NCBI GenBank assembly: GCA_913064725.1
Contig: CAJYAI010000013.1
Span: forward strand, 1 to 51,557
Origin: an uncultured Alteromonadaceae bacterium
Lineage (GTDB): Bacteria; Pseudomonadota; Gammaproteobacteria; Pseudomonadales; Halieaceae
Length of the DNA: 51,557 bases
Reading direction: 5' to 3'
Both the position numbers and the translations under genes were made by a program. The notes beneath the pieces are model-generated. The model did not search any database, was not told where the DNA came from, and worked only from the letters and a program-made list of their open reading frames with translations. How positions within the stretch are numbered: the first letter of the stretch is position 1; each line of letters opens with the position of its first letter. Below, piece after piece: positions 7,451 to 15,626 of the stretch.

Positions 7451-8191
7451 ATGTTGACTCGATATGTGACGGCATTCGCAGCAGGACTGACATTAGTTGC
7501 GGCATCGATGAGCGTGCACGCCGATGGGCATGGACATAGCATGTCCCACACGGACATCGCCAAGGCTTGGATGAGCGCAGGTCAAAATGGTGGTAAGGAA
7601 GCATCATTGAAGATGCTAAAAGAGCACATGGCCGAGGATGGGGTGGTTTTTCGACCCCGCTATGTCGGTCTGGGCTTTACTCACGATGGCTACCAGACAG
7701 GCTCTATGATCGTAAATGAGGTGATTGAGGGCAGTCCCGCTGATGGCACGCTGGAAGTGGGCGACCAGTTTATATCTGTAAAAGGTGTGGCCGTCACGGC
7801 CGATAATATGGATCGGTTGAGTTTTCGCGGTAAGCCCGGCGAGAAGATTGATGCAGTGATAAAGCGCGGCGATAAAGAGATGCCTATATCACTGGCTCGA
7901 GGAAAGATTAGCTACACAATCTCTAAAGCCGACATGGTCGAGTGGATGGAGGGTGCTGACGGTGACGACTGGGGCGATGAGAAGTTCACATTGCACGAGG
8001 CCGTTGGCGATGGCAACGTTGTTTATGTTTGGACGGAGATCATGAATACCGATGATACAACAGGCCTACCTGTTGAAACGCACGTCGTGACGCGCTTCCT
8101 CTTCAACGACGACGGGAAAGTGGCAGCGATTGCCAATTTGCGCGAGGACCGATTTATGTTGGAACAAAGCGGTTTCAGTATCACACGCTAA
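7451..8191 (+). CDS. Secreted PDZ-domain protein
   Basis: The ATG at 7451 with AGGGGAA just upstream gives a 246-aa protein with signal peptide MLTRYVTAFAAGLTLVAASMSVHA. An upstream GTG-type extension lacks a signal and is rejected. The mature N-terminus is His-rich (DGHGHSMSH), a possible metal site. A single PDZ domain follows at about residues 65-150 (YVGLGF...GSMIVNEVIEGSPAD, then LEVGDQFISVKG). The last ~90 residues resemble an NTF2/SnoaL-like sheet (FTLHEAVGDGNVVYVWTEIM...VVTRFLFNDDGKVAAI). No protease domain is present, so it is probably a periplasmic scaffold or small-molecule binding protein. Monocistronic, with its own terminator. Confidence 0.75.
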   Translation: MLTRYVTAFAAGLTLVAASMSVHADGHGHSMSHTDIAKAWMSAGQNGGKEASLKMLKEHMAEDGVVFRPRYVGLGFTHDGYQTGSMIVNEVIEGSPADGTLEVGDQFISVKGVAVTADNMDRLSFRGKPGEKIDAVIKRGDKEMPISLARGKISYTISKADMVEWMEGADGDDWGDEKFTLHEAVGDGNVVYVWTEIMNTDDTTGLPVETHVVTRFLFNDDGKVAAIANLREDRFMLEQSGFSITR

Positions 8192-8214
8192 TGCTATTTT
8201 GGGTCGTTCAAAGC

Positions 8215-8236
8215 GGGGGCAACGGCCCCCTTTTTT
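8215..8236 (+). terminator. Intrinsic terminator of the PDZ gene
   Basis: Stem GGGGGC / GCCCCC with loop AACG, followed by six T's (8231-8236). Confidence 0.9.
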
Positions 8237-8432
8237 GACTCTGGTTATCTTTACGAGTGGATAGTAGACAGCGTGTTATCCGTCAATTTGCCAGGAGTCT
8301 ATTGCGTCATTGTATTCCTTTTTTAGAAACGACTGGATGACTCAGAACCCGGTGATGCTTTAGAGCTGTGGTTGACCTCCTCACAGTGCGTGATCGTGCC
8401 GTGACGCGATAGGGTGTACCTGATCAGAGGTA

Positions 8433-8464
8433 TGAAAACGCCGATGACCTTGTCATTCGGCGTT
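8433..8464 (-). terminator. Intrinsic terminator of the aldehyde dehydrogenase gene
   Basis: Long stem AACGCCGA-TGAC / GTCA-TCGGCGTT (8437-8464, one bulged T), followed on the minus strand by TTTTCATA. Confidence 0.75.
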
Positions 8465-8570
8465 ACAGTGGAAGGAAGGCAGCAGACGTGATTTATCAGT
8501 TTGTTCGGTCCGGCTGTCGTACGTCAGAAAACACATCGAAACACGTGGCCGCGCCATAATCAGGGGACAC

Positions 8571-9989
8571 TTAGCCAAGCTTTGCGATAACAGCGCCGAA
8601 TAGATCTTCATCGCTGGGCAGCGTCTTTGCTTGTGCAAGCGGTTTTGATACCCAGGTGATGTTGACCAGGTGTTTCCAATTGATATTTTCGTTCGTTGAG
8701 TTTCCTCCCCAACTACCGCACCCCAGGGAGAATGTTTGGCGCATGCCGTTCCACAGATTCCCGCTGTTTGAAGGAGCTTGCGGTTGATTCACCATGACTC
8801 GAGAGGTCTTGGTACCGCTGGCTAAGGTAATAATATTGTCATCGCTGGTTGAATAGATGCCGCAAGAGTGTCCCATCCCTTGGTACTCTTGAATGGCATT
8901 GGTCAGCGCCACTGCCTCGTTAATGTCGGTGACTTTGTAAAACGCCATAACCGCTGAGAGCTTTTCACCTGAGAACGGATAGTCCGGCCCGACACCATCG
9001 TAAGGCACAATGATAAATGCCCGGTCCTCGGGAATAGAAAATCCTGCCATGCTAGCCAGCACTTGCGGTTGTTTTACAACCGCGGCCGTATTCAAGGCGC
9101 CGTCCTGCCACAGTACGGCAGCAATCTTGTCAGCCTCGTCTTTGGAGGCGATGTGGCCACCCTCAGCGACAAGATGATCAAGTAATGCGTTGTAAACACT
9201 CTCAACAACGATGACTGCATTATCGGCTGAGCATGATGCGGCTAGGTCGAGTGTTTTTGAAAGCTTAATTTTCTGTGCGGCGTCAATCAGATCTGCAGTC
9301 TCGTCAACAGTGATGACTGCGTTGCCGGCACCGACGCCCAGTGCTGGCGTTCCACTCGAATAAGCAGCCTTGACCATCCCTGGACCGCCGGTGGCGAGAA
9401 TGAAGTCACACTGCTTCATGAGCTCTTCCGTTTTCCCAAGCGATGGCTGAGCCATGGTCTGTACTAGGTCCGCAGGGGCACCCATTTTTACGAGTGAATC
9501 GCGCATCTTGTTAACAATTGTCATGTTAATGAACTTGGCGCGCGGGTGCGGCGCTATGATGATGGCGTTTCTTCCTTTTACTGCATTGATGGCTTTGATG
9601 ACGGGCGTTGCCTCGGGATTTGTAGAGGGTGACAGGGCACCTATAACACCGATTGGTTTACAAATTTTCACAATATTGCGTTCGACATCTTCCTCTATAA
9701 CACCCACCGATTTATCGGGAAGAATGTCCATTAGTGCCGCTCGGGTCTTCACCGATATCTTCGCAAATTTGCCGTTGTAATCACCAAGTTGGGTTTCGTC
9801 TAGCGTTTGCTGGGCCAGTTCTTCGGCGACGCCTGGTTGGGCGCAAGACCACACCATTGCCCTTATGAGTTCGTCGACCTGATCCTGTGTGTAGTTGGCG
9901 ATACTGGCTTGAGCCACCCTAGCTCGCTCGATCAGTGCAGTGACTTCAGTCACTTCCTCTGCCAATGCCACTGTATCTGCTGCACTCAT
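8571..9989 (-). CDS. CoA-acylating aldehyde dehydrogenase (EutE/SucD/SauS-like)
   Basis: A 472-aa enzyme of the acylating aldehyde dehydrogenase branch: RNIVKICKPIGVIGALSPSTNP in the cofactor region, ILATGGPGMVKAAYSSGTPALGVGAGN in the nucleotide-binding core, and likely catalytic C253 in AASCSADNAVIV. The family converts an aldehyde, CoA and NAD(P)+ to an acyl-CoA. Members include EutE, succinate-semialdehyde dehydrogenase (SucD) and sulfoacetaldehyde dehydrogenase (SauS). The C-terminal NWKHLVNITWVSKP resembles the SauS-type end, but the substrate cannot be settled from sequence. No alcohol dehydrogenase domain, microcompartment shell or sulfonate gene lies nearby. Single-gene unit with its own terminator. 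Start ATG after GGAGAG. Confidence 0.9.
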   Translation of the reverse strand: MSAADTVALAEEVTEVTALIERARVAQASIANYTQDQVDELIRAMVWSCAQPGVAEELAQQTLDETQLGDYNGKFAKISVKTRAALMDILPDKSVGVIEEDVERNIVKICKPIGVIGALSPSTNPEATPVIKAINAVKGRNAIIIAPHPRAKFINMTIVNKMRDSLVKMGAPADLVQTMAQPSLGKTEELMKQCDFILATGGPGMVKAAYSSGTPALGVGAGNAVITVDETADLIDAAQKIKLSKTLDLAASCSADNAVIVVESVYNALLDHLVAEGGHIASKDEADKIAAVLWQDGALNTAAVVKQPQVLASMAGFSIPEDRAFIIVPYDGVGPDYPFSGEKLSAVMAFYKVTDINEAVALTNAIQEYQGMGHSCGIYSTSDDNIITLASGTKTSRVMVNQPQAPSNSGNLWNGMRQTFSLGCGSWGGNSTNENINWKHLVNITWVSKPLAQAKTLPSDEDLFGAVIAKLG

Positions 9990-10282
9990 GTCCGTTCTCT
10001 CCTTTCCTTATCATTGAAATGATACGTGCTGATGCACTCGGACGCGATGCTCTGTGAACTAATGTGTGCGTTTTCAGTGCTAATTTTTACAGCTATTGTT
10101 TATGTCAGACCACGTGTTTTCAGTGAAGATCCGTTGGGCGTGCGACGACCCTCCTGATACACCCAGAGCAGTCAGCTGCGCTGGCAGGTCTAAATGTGGC
10201 CTGTAGTCATGTGTATCAGCGGTAATCTATGGTTTGATGAGTCCATCGTTTTTTTTGCGCCTTACCCGCTAGGAACCCACCC

Positions 10283-10921
10283 ATGCGAACACTACTGATA
10301 ACGAGTTTGTTAATCGCACTGCCAGTCTACGCTGACGATACCGCATCGATTGACGCAATCGTTGCGGCATACTATGACGTTGTCTCCGGCCCTGAGGGCT
10401 TTGTTTATGATTCTGAGCGCGACGCTGCACTGCATGCGGAAGATGCGCTGATCACCAAGGTTTTCCCCGATGGTCGCTTTCAACGTCACGATCTCAAGAC
10501 AGAGCAAGCGACAATCACTGTACCCTATGAGCAGTCGTTCTTTGAATATGAGGTAGGACGACGCGTCGAGCGCTATGGCAGCATCGCTCATGTTTGGAGC
10601 GAATTTGAAATGCGAGCATCGCCGGACGACGACCCCTACAGCAGCGGAATCAATAGTATCTCGCTGTACTTTAAGGACGATCGGTGGTGGATTTCATCCT
10701 GGTCAACGCAGTACCGGGATCCCGCTGGCGAGCCGCCGCAAACGCGCAATCCGAAAAAACTCAGTGACCTGGATACCGAGCAGTTTTCAGACGTGGTAAA
10801 AAATATCGTGCGCGATACGCTTCAAGCCTGCGAGGTTCAGGGTGGTATGGAGGGGCGAGCGAAAATGAATCTGGCCGTGGTTGGTGAAGTTCAAGCAAAG
10901 TTGGTCTGTCGAGAGGATTGA
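10283..10921 (+). CDS. Secreted NTF2/SnoaL-like protein, unknown function
   Basis: A 212-aa protein with signal peptide MRTLLITSLLIALPVYA. The mature sequence has a helix-rich start (IDAIVAAYYDVVSG) and strands ending in VWSEFEMRAS and SISLYFKDDRWWISSWSTQY, the typical close of an NTF2-like cone-fold domain (about residues 20-145). The extra C-terminal helix pair with two cysteines (QACEVQGG, KLVCRED) is outside that fold. The catalytic role is unclear. It is followed after about 70 bp by the PLP decarboxylase in the same direction. Confidence 0.75.
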   Translation: MRTLLITSLLIALPVYADDTASIDAIVAAYYDVVSGPEGFVYDSERDAALHAEDALITKVFPDGRFQRHDLKTEQATITVPYEQSFFEYEVGRRVERYGSIAHVWSEFEMRASPDDDPYSSGINSISLYFKDDRWWISSWSTQYRDPAGEPPQTRNPKKLSDLDTEQFSDVVKNIVRDTLQACEVQGGMEGRAKMNLAVVGEVQAKLVCRED

Positions 10922-10988
10922 ATAGCGATGCCACACATGCGGTTAAGTGGGAGCTTCTCCCTTGGTCCGAATAAAGGCGGTGTAGACA

Positions 10989-12320
10989 ATGATTGTTGCT
11001 GACGACAATGGATGTGCTCGTATCGGAGGGATTGAGCTAGAGGCCGTAGCTCGAGAGTTTGGTACGCCAGTATTCGTATTTTCGGGGGATGCAATTCGGC
11101 AGCGGGTTGAGGATTTTAGATCGGCATTTGAAGCTGAATGGCGACACTTTGAACTGATGCCGTCGCTTAAAGCCTGTCCCATTTTAGGTGTTCGGGCGCT
11201 GTTAACGGAGTTGGGTTGCGGTTGTGATGTGTTTGGGCCCGGAGAGTTTGAGGGTGCGCTACGGGCTGGTGTACCGCCCGATCGTATATCTGTAAATGGG
11301 TCGATTAAAGACGAGTCGATTATTAGAAAAGCGATCGAGATTGGGGCTAGGATCGTTATTGATAGCCCTCGTGAGGCATCGCTGATCAACGATATCGCAA
11401 TGACAATGTCTAAGACGGTAGATGTCTTACTTCGTCTGAAACCGGATCTGGGGGATTTTTCTGCGACTTCGGACTTTGCTCCTGATGTGCTCATCGCGGA
11501 GCTGAGTCAGCGCATAAAGTACGGCATTCCCAATAGTGAATTGGAGGATATTGTTGGGTTGTGGCCGTCTCTCACAGCGTTGAGATTAATCGGATTTCAC
11601 TCGCATATCGGACGTCATAGTAAGCAGCTAGACTTATGGATGGCTTGGGCGGCGGCAGTCAGCGCGAAAGTGATGACCCTGGAGAGCTTGTTGGCGGATA
11701 TCAAAAATCCTGTGATTAATGTCGGTGGCGGATTTGCCAGTCAGTTGGATGCAGATCTGGATGTAGTAAACCGCAGTGGCGATACGCCACCTTTAACTGA
11801 ATTAGCAAAGACGCTCGGTCAGGCGCTACGCAGTGGCTTAGCATCATCGTCGCGACACTGGTCAGATTGGATTTTGGAGTTAGAACCAGGGCGCGGCCTG
11901 CACAGTGATGCCGGCTTGCAATTAACCACGGTGAGAAATGTAAAAAGAGAAACGATAGGCCAAACACGTCAATGGGCAGAGGTCGACACGTCGGAGGTCT
12001 TCTTGGACCTCCACGGTGTGCCAGACGACTGTCCTCTACAGTTTAGTTGTGTCAGCAAAAAAACGGCAGGGTCGCTTGAGTGTTATGACGTTGTCGGTCT
12101 GACCTGTAATGCAGAGATGCTGTCACTCGATACACTTCTACCGGCGCTCACTGTTGATGATGTATTGGCTATTTATCCAACCGGGGCCTATTTGGAGCCT
12201 ATGGCGGCCAATTTCAATGCTCTGCCAAGGCCTGGCTCAGTTCTTATCGATCAGGGGGAAGTAAAGTTGATTAAGCGTCATGAAACAGTTGAGGACGTGT
12301 TTGCGCGTGACATCATTTAA
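10989..12320 (+). CDS. Fold-III PLP decarboxylase, diaminopimelate decarboxylase-like but non-canonical
   Basis: A 443-aa alanine-racemase-fold (group IV) decarboxylase. Probable PLP lysine K61 in MPSLKACP, HSHIGRH (matches the HVGSQ segment), glycine loop NVGGGF, phosphate-binding LEPGRGL, and C-terminal TCNAEM and GAYLEP segments corresponding to the CESSD and GAY motifs of LysA/ODC enzymes. Several motifs are altered (CNAEM rather than CESGD), so lysine biosynthesis is unlikely to be its main role; a different amino-acid substrate is plausible. The neighbouring VOC protein starts about 30 bp downstream on the same transcript. An amidase and an MFS transporter face it. ATG start. Confidence 0.85.
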   Translation: MIVADDNGCARIGGIELEAVAREFGTPVFVFSGDAIRQRVEDFRSAFEAEWRHFELMPSLKACPILGVRALLTELGCGCDVFGPGEFEGALRAGVPPDRISVNGSIKDESIIRKAIEIGARIVIDSPREASLINDIAMTMSKTVDVLLRLKPDLGDFSATSDFAPDVLIAELSQRIKYGIPNSELEDIVGLWPSLTALRLIGFHSHIGRHSKQLDLWMAWAAAVSAKVMTLESLLADIKNPVINVGGGFASQLDADLDVVNRSGDTPPLTELAKTLGQALRSGLASSSRHWSDWILELEPGRGLHSDAGLQLTTVRNVKRETIGQTRQWAEVDTSEVFLDLHGVPDDCPLQFSCVSKKTAGSLECYDVVGLTCNAEMLSLDTLLPALTVDDVLAIYPTGAYLEPMAANFNALPRPGSVLIDQGEVKLIKRHETVEDVFARDII

Positions 12321-12350
12321 CAGGTTGGCACTCACAGGAGGAACTCGCAC

Positions 12351-12836
12351 ATGTCATCACTCGCACCAGTAAAGATACGCGGCGTTCATCATATCGCAAT
12401 GTCGGTACCTAGCTTGGCGGACGCGATAGCATTCTACCGCGCAGCCTTTGGGTTCCAGATCGTGGATCACGAACATTTGGGACCTAGCGACGCCGGGGAC
12501 CGAGTTACACGCATGAAGGATGTGGACTGTACGGTTGCGATGCTGCACGCGGGCAATCTGTTCATTGAACTGTTTGAGTTCCACAGCCCCAACCCGGCGC
12601 TCATCGATCGGCGCATGTGTGATTATGGCATCACGCATCTTTCATTTGAGGTGGACGATGTGCAGGTCTCGTTTGAGGCGCTTAAAGCACATGGTGTCGA
12701 GTGGCACACGAACCCAATCGACGCAGGTGATGGCTATCTGATGACCTACGGCAGAGATCCATTTGGAAATGTGATTGAAATTCAGCAAGTGCCAAACGAG
12801 CGTGCATACGCGTTTGGTCAACTGCGGGGTGAGTGA
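12351..12836 (+). CDS. VOC-superfamily (glyoxalase/methylmalonyl-CoA epimerase-like) protein
   Basis: A 161-aa protein of two beta-alpha-beta-beta-beta modules. Likely metal ligands are in VHHIAM (H), FIELFEF (E), THLSFEV (H) and NVIEIQQ (E), the usual H-E-H-E set of type I VOC metalloenzymes. DPFGNVIEI is a typical closing signature. Reactions in the family include glyoxalase, epimerase and ring-cleavage chemistry; the substrate here is unknown but may be linked to the decarboxylase upstream. Strong site CAGGAGGA before the ATG. Its 3' end overlaps that of the convergent MFS gene by 19 bp. Confidence 0.85.
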   Translation: MSSLAPVKIRGVHHIAMSVPSLADAIAFYRAAFGFQIVDHEHLGPSDAGDRVTRMKDVDCTVAMLHAGNLFIELFEFHSPNPALIDRRMCDYGITHLSFEVDDVQVSFEALKAHGVEWHTNPIDAGDGYLMTYGRDPFGNVIEIQQVPNERAYAFGQLRGE

Positions 12837-13966
12837 GCGGCTCGCGTAAAAAATAAAATAGTTGAGCCCACAATCATGCCCGAAATTGATACCCAGATCA
12901 CCGCGTCCATCGAAAGATTGACTGCTAGTATGCCGGCGAGAATTGGACCGAGCGCGGTACCGACCGACTGACTGCCGGGCGCTAGAATTTCTGCTCCACT
13001 ACCATCACTAATTTCGGCAACAGCACCGTAAACGTAGCCTATTCCGAAGTTCCATGCGATTTGGTGCATCAGAAAGGCCAAGGCAAAAAAGATCGGCGCC
13101 TGGGACTGCACCAAAGCAAGGAGGCTTGCAGTCGCGGCTACAGTCGCAAGCACGACAGGCAAGGTTCTTCCCCAGCGCAGATTGAGGGTCCCGGCGAGCA
13201 GCGAACCCGTCATACTGAGTGGCAGAATAATAGCGAGCATAAGTCCGGTTTCTTCGAGGGAGAAAAGACGGGCACTGCCTATGGCCTCGATGAAGGCCCA
13301 GATGGCTGAGAGCCCGAGTTGATAACAAACAAGCGCGATCAGTAACCAGCCGAGGAGTGCATAGGAGTGAGCCTTCCCCGAGGGCGATCTTGGCGTCGCA
13401 GAGGGTTCGATCAGCAAGATCAACGGCAGTACACAAAGGATTACGACACTTAGACAGAATAAAACCGTTGGAATATCGGTCGCTGCTAGGATTTTTGGCA
13501 AAAACCATAAAAGTGCTGCGCTAAAGCTTATTTGCGTAATCACACTGATTGCGATGGCGCGATCTGGGTAGCGCGTTCGACACAAGAAAGCGGTGCCTAG
13601 CGAGAACGCTATGCCATGACCAAGCAATCCGGATACGACCCTAATCCAAAATACCTCAAGAAAATTATCGGCAAAAATGAGGGCGAGATACCCCATCGTC
13701 ATCGTGATTGCCGCGATTTTTACCAGGCGTGCAAAGGCAAAACGCTTCGCCCACCAAACGCCTGAAAAACTGGCAATGACAATGCCTAAAATATCCGCGG
13801 CTGCAAGAAGTCCTAGCTGATCTGGTTTGAGGCTAAATTCACTGCCTAGCGCCCCCAGAAAAAAGGGTTGGATGGCAAAGGGCATTGCGCCCAGAACAGC
13901 CAAAGCCCAGCAACCCAGAAGATGTTTCTGGGTATCTCGCTCTGAATACGACGCGGATGGTTGCAT
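12818..13966 (-). CDS. MFS transporter, 12-TM
   Basis: Major facilitator protein with 12 hydrophobic segments. The first is LLGCWALAVLGAMPFAIQPFF, followed by LGLLAAADILGIVIASFSG and the charged loop WWAKRFAF between TM2 and TM3. I start it at the ATG at 13966 (MQPSASYSERD), five bases past the amidase stop; a longer open frame exists but would overlap the amidase and add a polar stretch unlike the family. Transport substrate unknown. Coupling with the amidase suggests import of an amide that the amidase then hydrolyses. Confidence 0.85.
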   Translation of the reverse strand: MQPSASYSERDTQKHLLGCWALAVLGAMPFAIQPFFLGALGSEFSLKPDQLGLLAAADILGIVIASFSGVWWAKRFAFARLVKIAAITMTMGYLALIFADNFLEVFWIRVVSGLLGHGIAFSLGTAFLCRTRYPDRAIAISVITQISFSAALLWFLPKILAATDIPTVLFCLSVVILCVLPLILLIEPSATPRSPSGKAHSYALLGWLLIALVCYQLGLSAIWAFIEAIGSARLFSLEETGLMLAIILPLSMTGSLLAGTLNLRWGRTLPVVLATVAATASLLALVQSQAPIFFALAFLMHQIAWNFGIGYVYGAVAEISDGSGAEILAPGSQSVGTALGPILAGILAVNLSMDAVIWVSISGMIVGSTILFFTRAAHSPRS

Positions 13967-13970
13967 CAGC

Positions 13971-15455
13971 CTAGCTTGGTAAACCGCTTGCTGTAGGCGA
14001 TTGGAAGACCTCTGGATGAGCCGACTCGAGTTGCGCTGCAATATGGATTAAATCGGATTCGTGACGCCAGGGTGCCATGAGTTGGATGCCGATGGGGCAG
14101 TCGTTTCGATCTATACCTGCGGGAAGCGACAAGGCGGGTAACCCCATGTGATTAGCCGGTATCGTGTAGCAGGCTGCATCAAACAGGTCGTCAAACCAGC
14201 TGTCGAAAGCTTGCTCTGAGTCCATTCGATAAGACGAATCTAACCGAGGACATGTAATCGGTGTAACGGGCGAGAGTAGCAAATCGCAAGGACCGCTTTG
14301 CCAGAAATCACCCCAGCGCCGCATTAAGCCCTCGGTGGTCAGCTGGGCGTCAAAGAGATCATCCACACTATAGCGATCAGCAAGTGCCAAATGGTTGCGG
14401 AGCTGCCAAGACGAATTTTCATCGGTTAACTCACTGTCGGCTTGACTGACTTGGTGCATGAGCTCTCGACTGATGGGAAGAAGCCACTCGGCTACCGAAA
14501 ATGACGTTCTCAAGGCATCGAAGTCACATATTTGGTCTGCACGAATGTCGACGATGGTATGGCCGAGCGCGCTGAGGTTGTCGCAGGTGTGTTCGACAGC
14601 TCTAATTATGTCGGAGTCTGCTTTTAGAGACGTCCCCCAAGTGTCTAAACTAACGCCCACCCGAAATTTTCTCGGTCGTGACCGAAGTTCTCGCTGAAGA
14701 ACGGGTGGCGGGTGTGGTGGCATGAAACTGCCACCCAAATGGCGATGTACAGCTAATACCTCGGAGACGGCCGCGCAGTCTCGCACGCTTCTTACGAGAG
14801 CTCCCTCAACCGCACCAGCCAAAATTGATTCATTAAGCCCTCGTGGTAAGGGGTTCATGCCGCGGGTCACTTTTAACCCAACAAGGCCTGTCCAGGCTGC
14901 GGGAAAGCGAATGGACCCGGCGCCATCGGATGCCGAACAGATGGGCGTAATACCACCAGACACGGCGGCAGACGAGCCGCCAGAAGATCCTCCCGGGGTA
15001 TGCTCGAGATTAAAAGGGCTCCGCGTATCGCCTTGGGGAAGACTGTGCGTAATAAGTGTCATGCCGTTCTCCGGTACGGCAGTTCTACCGCAGACAATAA
15101 AACCCGCCTCTCGAAAGTTTTCTATGAGTGGATCATCTTCTTGCGCTAAGTCCATTGTCTTAAAGCCAAGACCAATCTGCTGGTTCCTGCCTGCCACCCG
15201 CGATCCCATATCCTTGATGAGGATGGGCACGCCAAAAAAGGGACCATCCGGATTAGCACCACTTTTATGTGGTTCTGCCACCGCATCATCAAATAGTTCT
15301 ACCACGGCGTTAAGACGAGGATTTTGCAATGCTACGGCCTCGGCGAACTGTGACATGACTTCCGGCAGGGTCACATCTTTGTCCCTAATGGTAAGTGCTA
15401 AGGAGGTCGCATCCATGCGCCCCCAAGTATTCCAATCAAACGGGTGGTTTGCCAT
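13971..15455 (-). CDS. Amidase signature family hydrolase
   Basis: A 494-aa protein (ATG at 15455 with AAGG upstream; the frame also allows a TTG at 15470). The Ser-cisSer-Lys triad is visible: Lys in VPILIKDMG, cis-Ser in TPGGSSGGSSAAVSGG, and the nucleophile serine in SDGAGSIRFPAAWTG. The C-terminal part (NHMGLPALSLPAG, PIGIQLMAP) matches GatA/acylamidase-type enzymes. It hydrolyses amide bonds in the cytoplasm; it is unlikely to be GatA because gatB/gatC are absent here. Immediately followed by the MFS gene (five-base gap), so probably one transport-hydrolysis unit, divergent from the carotenoid oxygenase. Confidence 0.9.
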   Translation of the reverse strand: MANHPFDWNTWGRMDATSLALTIRDKDVTLPEVMSQFAEAVALQNPRLNAVVELFDDAVAEPHKSGANPDGPFFGVPILIKDMGSRVAGRNQQIGLGFKTMDLAQEDDPLIENFREAGFIVCGRTAVPENGMTLITHSLPQGDTRSPFNLEHTPGGSSGGSSAAVSGGITPICSASDGAGSIRFPAAWTGLVGLKVTRGMNPLPRGLNESILAGAVEGALVRSVRDCAAVSEVLAVHRHLGGSFMPPHPPPVLQRELRSRPRKFRVGVSLDTWGTSLKADSDIIRAVEHTCDNLSALGHTIVDIRADQICDFDALRTSFSVAEWLLPISRELMHQVSQADSELTDENSSWQLRNHLALADRYSVDDLFDAQLTTEGLMRRWGDFWQSGPCDLLLSPVTPITCPRLDSSYRMDSEQAFDSWFDDLFDAACYTIPANHMGLPALSLPAGIDRNDCPIGIQLMAPWRHESDLIHIAAQLESAHPEVFQSPTASGLPS

Positions 15456-15626
15456 TTTAGGCCTTCGCAATTTCTGATAATCCCAACTGAGGCTACCACT
15501 AATAAGCGTTTTAGCCAGCCACCATGGACATCAGCCATGAAAGTCGATATTTGAAGTAAAGACGCTATTCGCGGCGCGGCAAGTTGAGTATGGTTTACGA
15601 ATCTCCGCTAAAAAGGCGTTTTCGTC

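Noticed and set aside
10950-10962. GGGAG-CTT-CTCCC hairpin as terminator between the NTF2-like gene and the decarboxylase
   Set aside because: Short stem, no T tract, and only 67 bp between co-directional genes.
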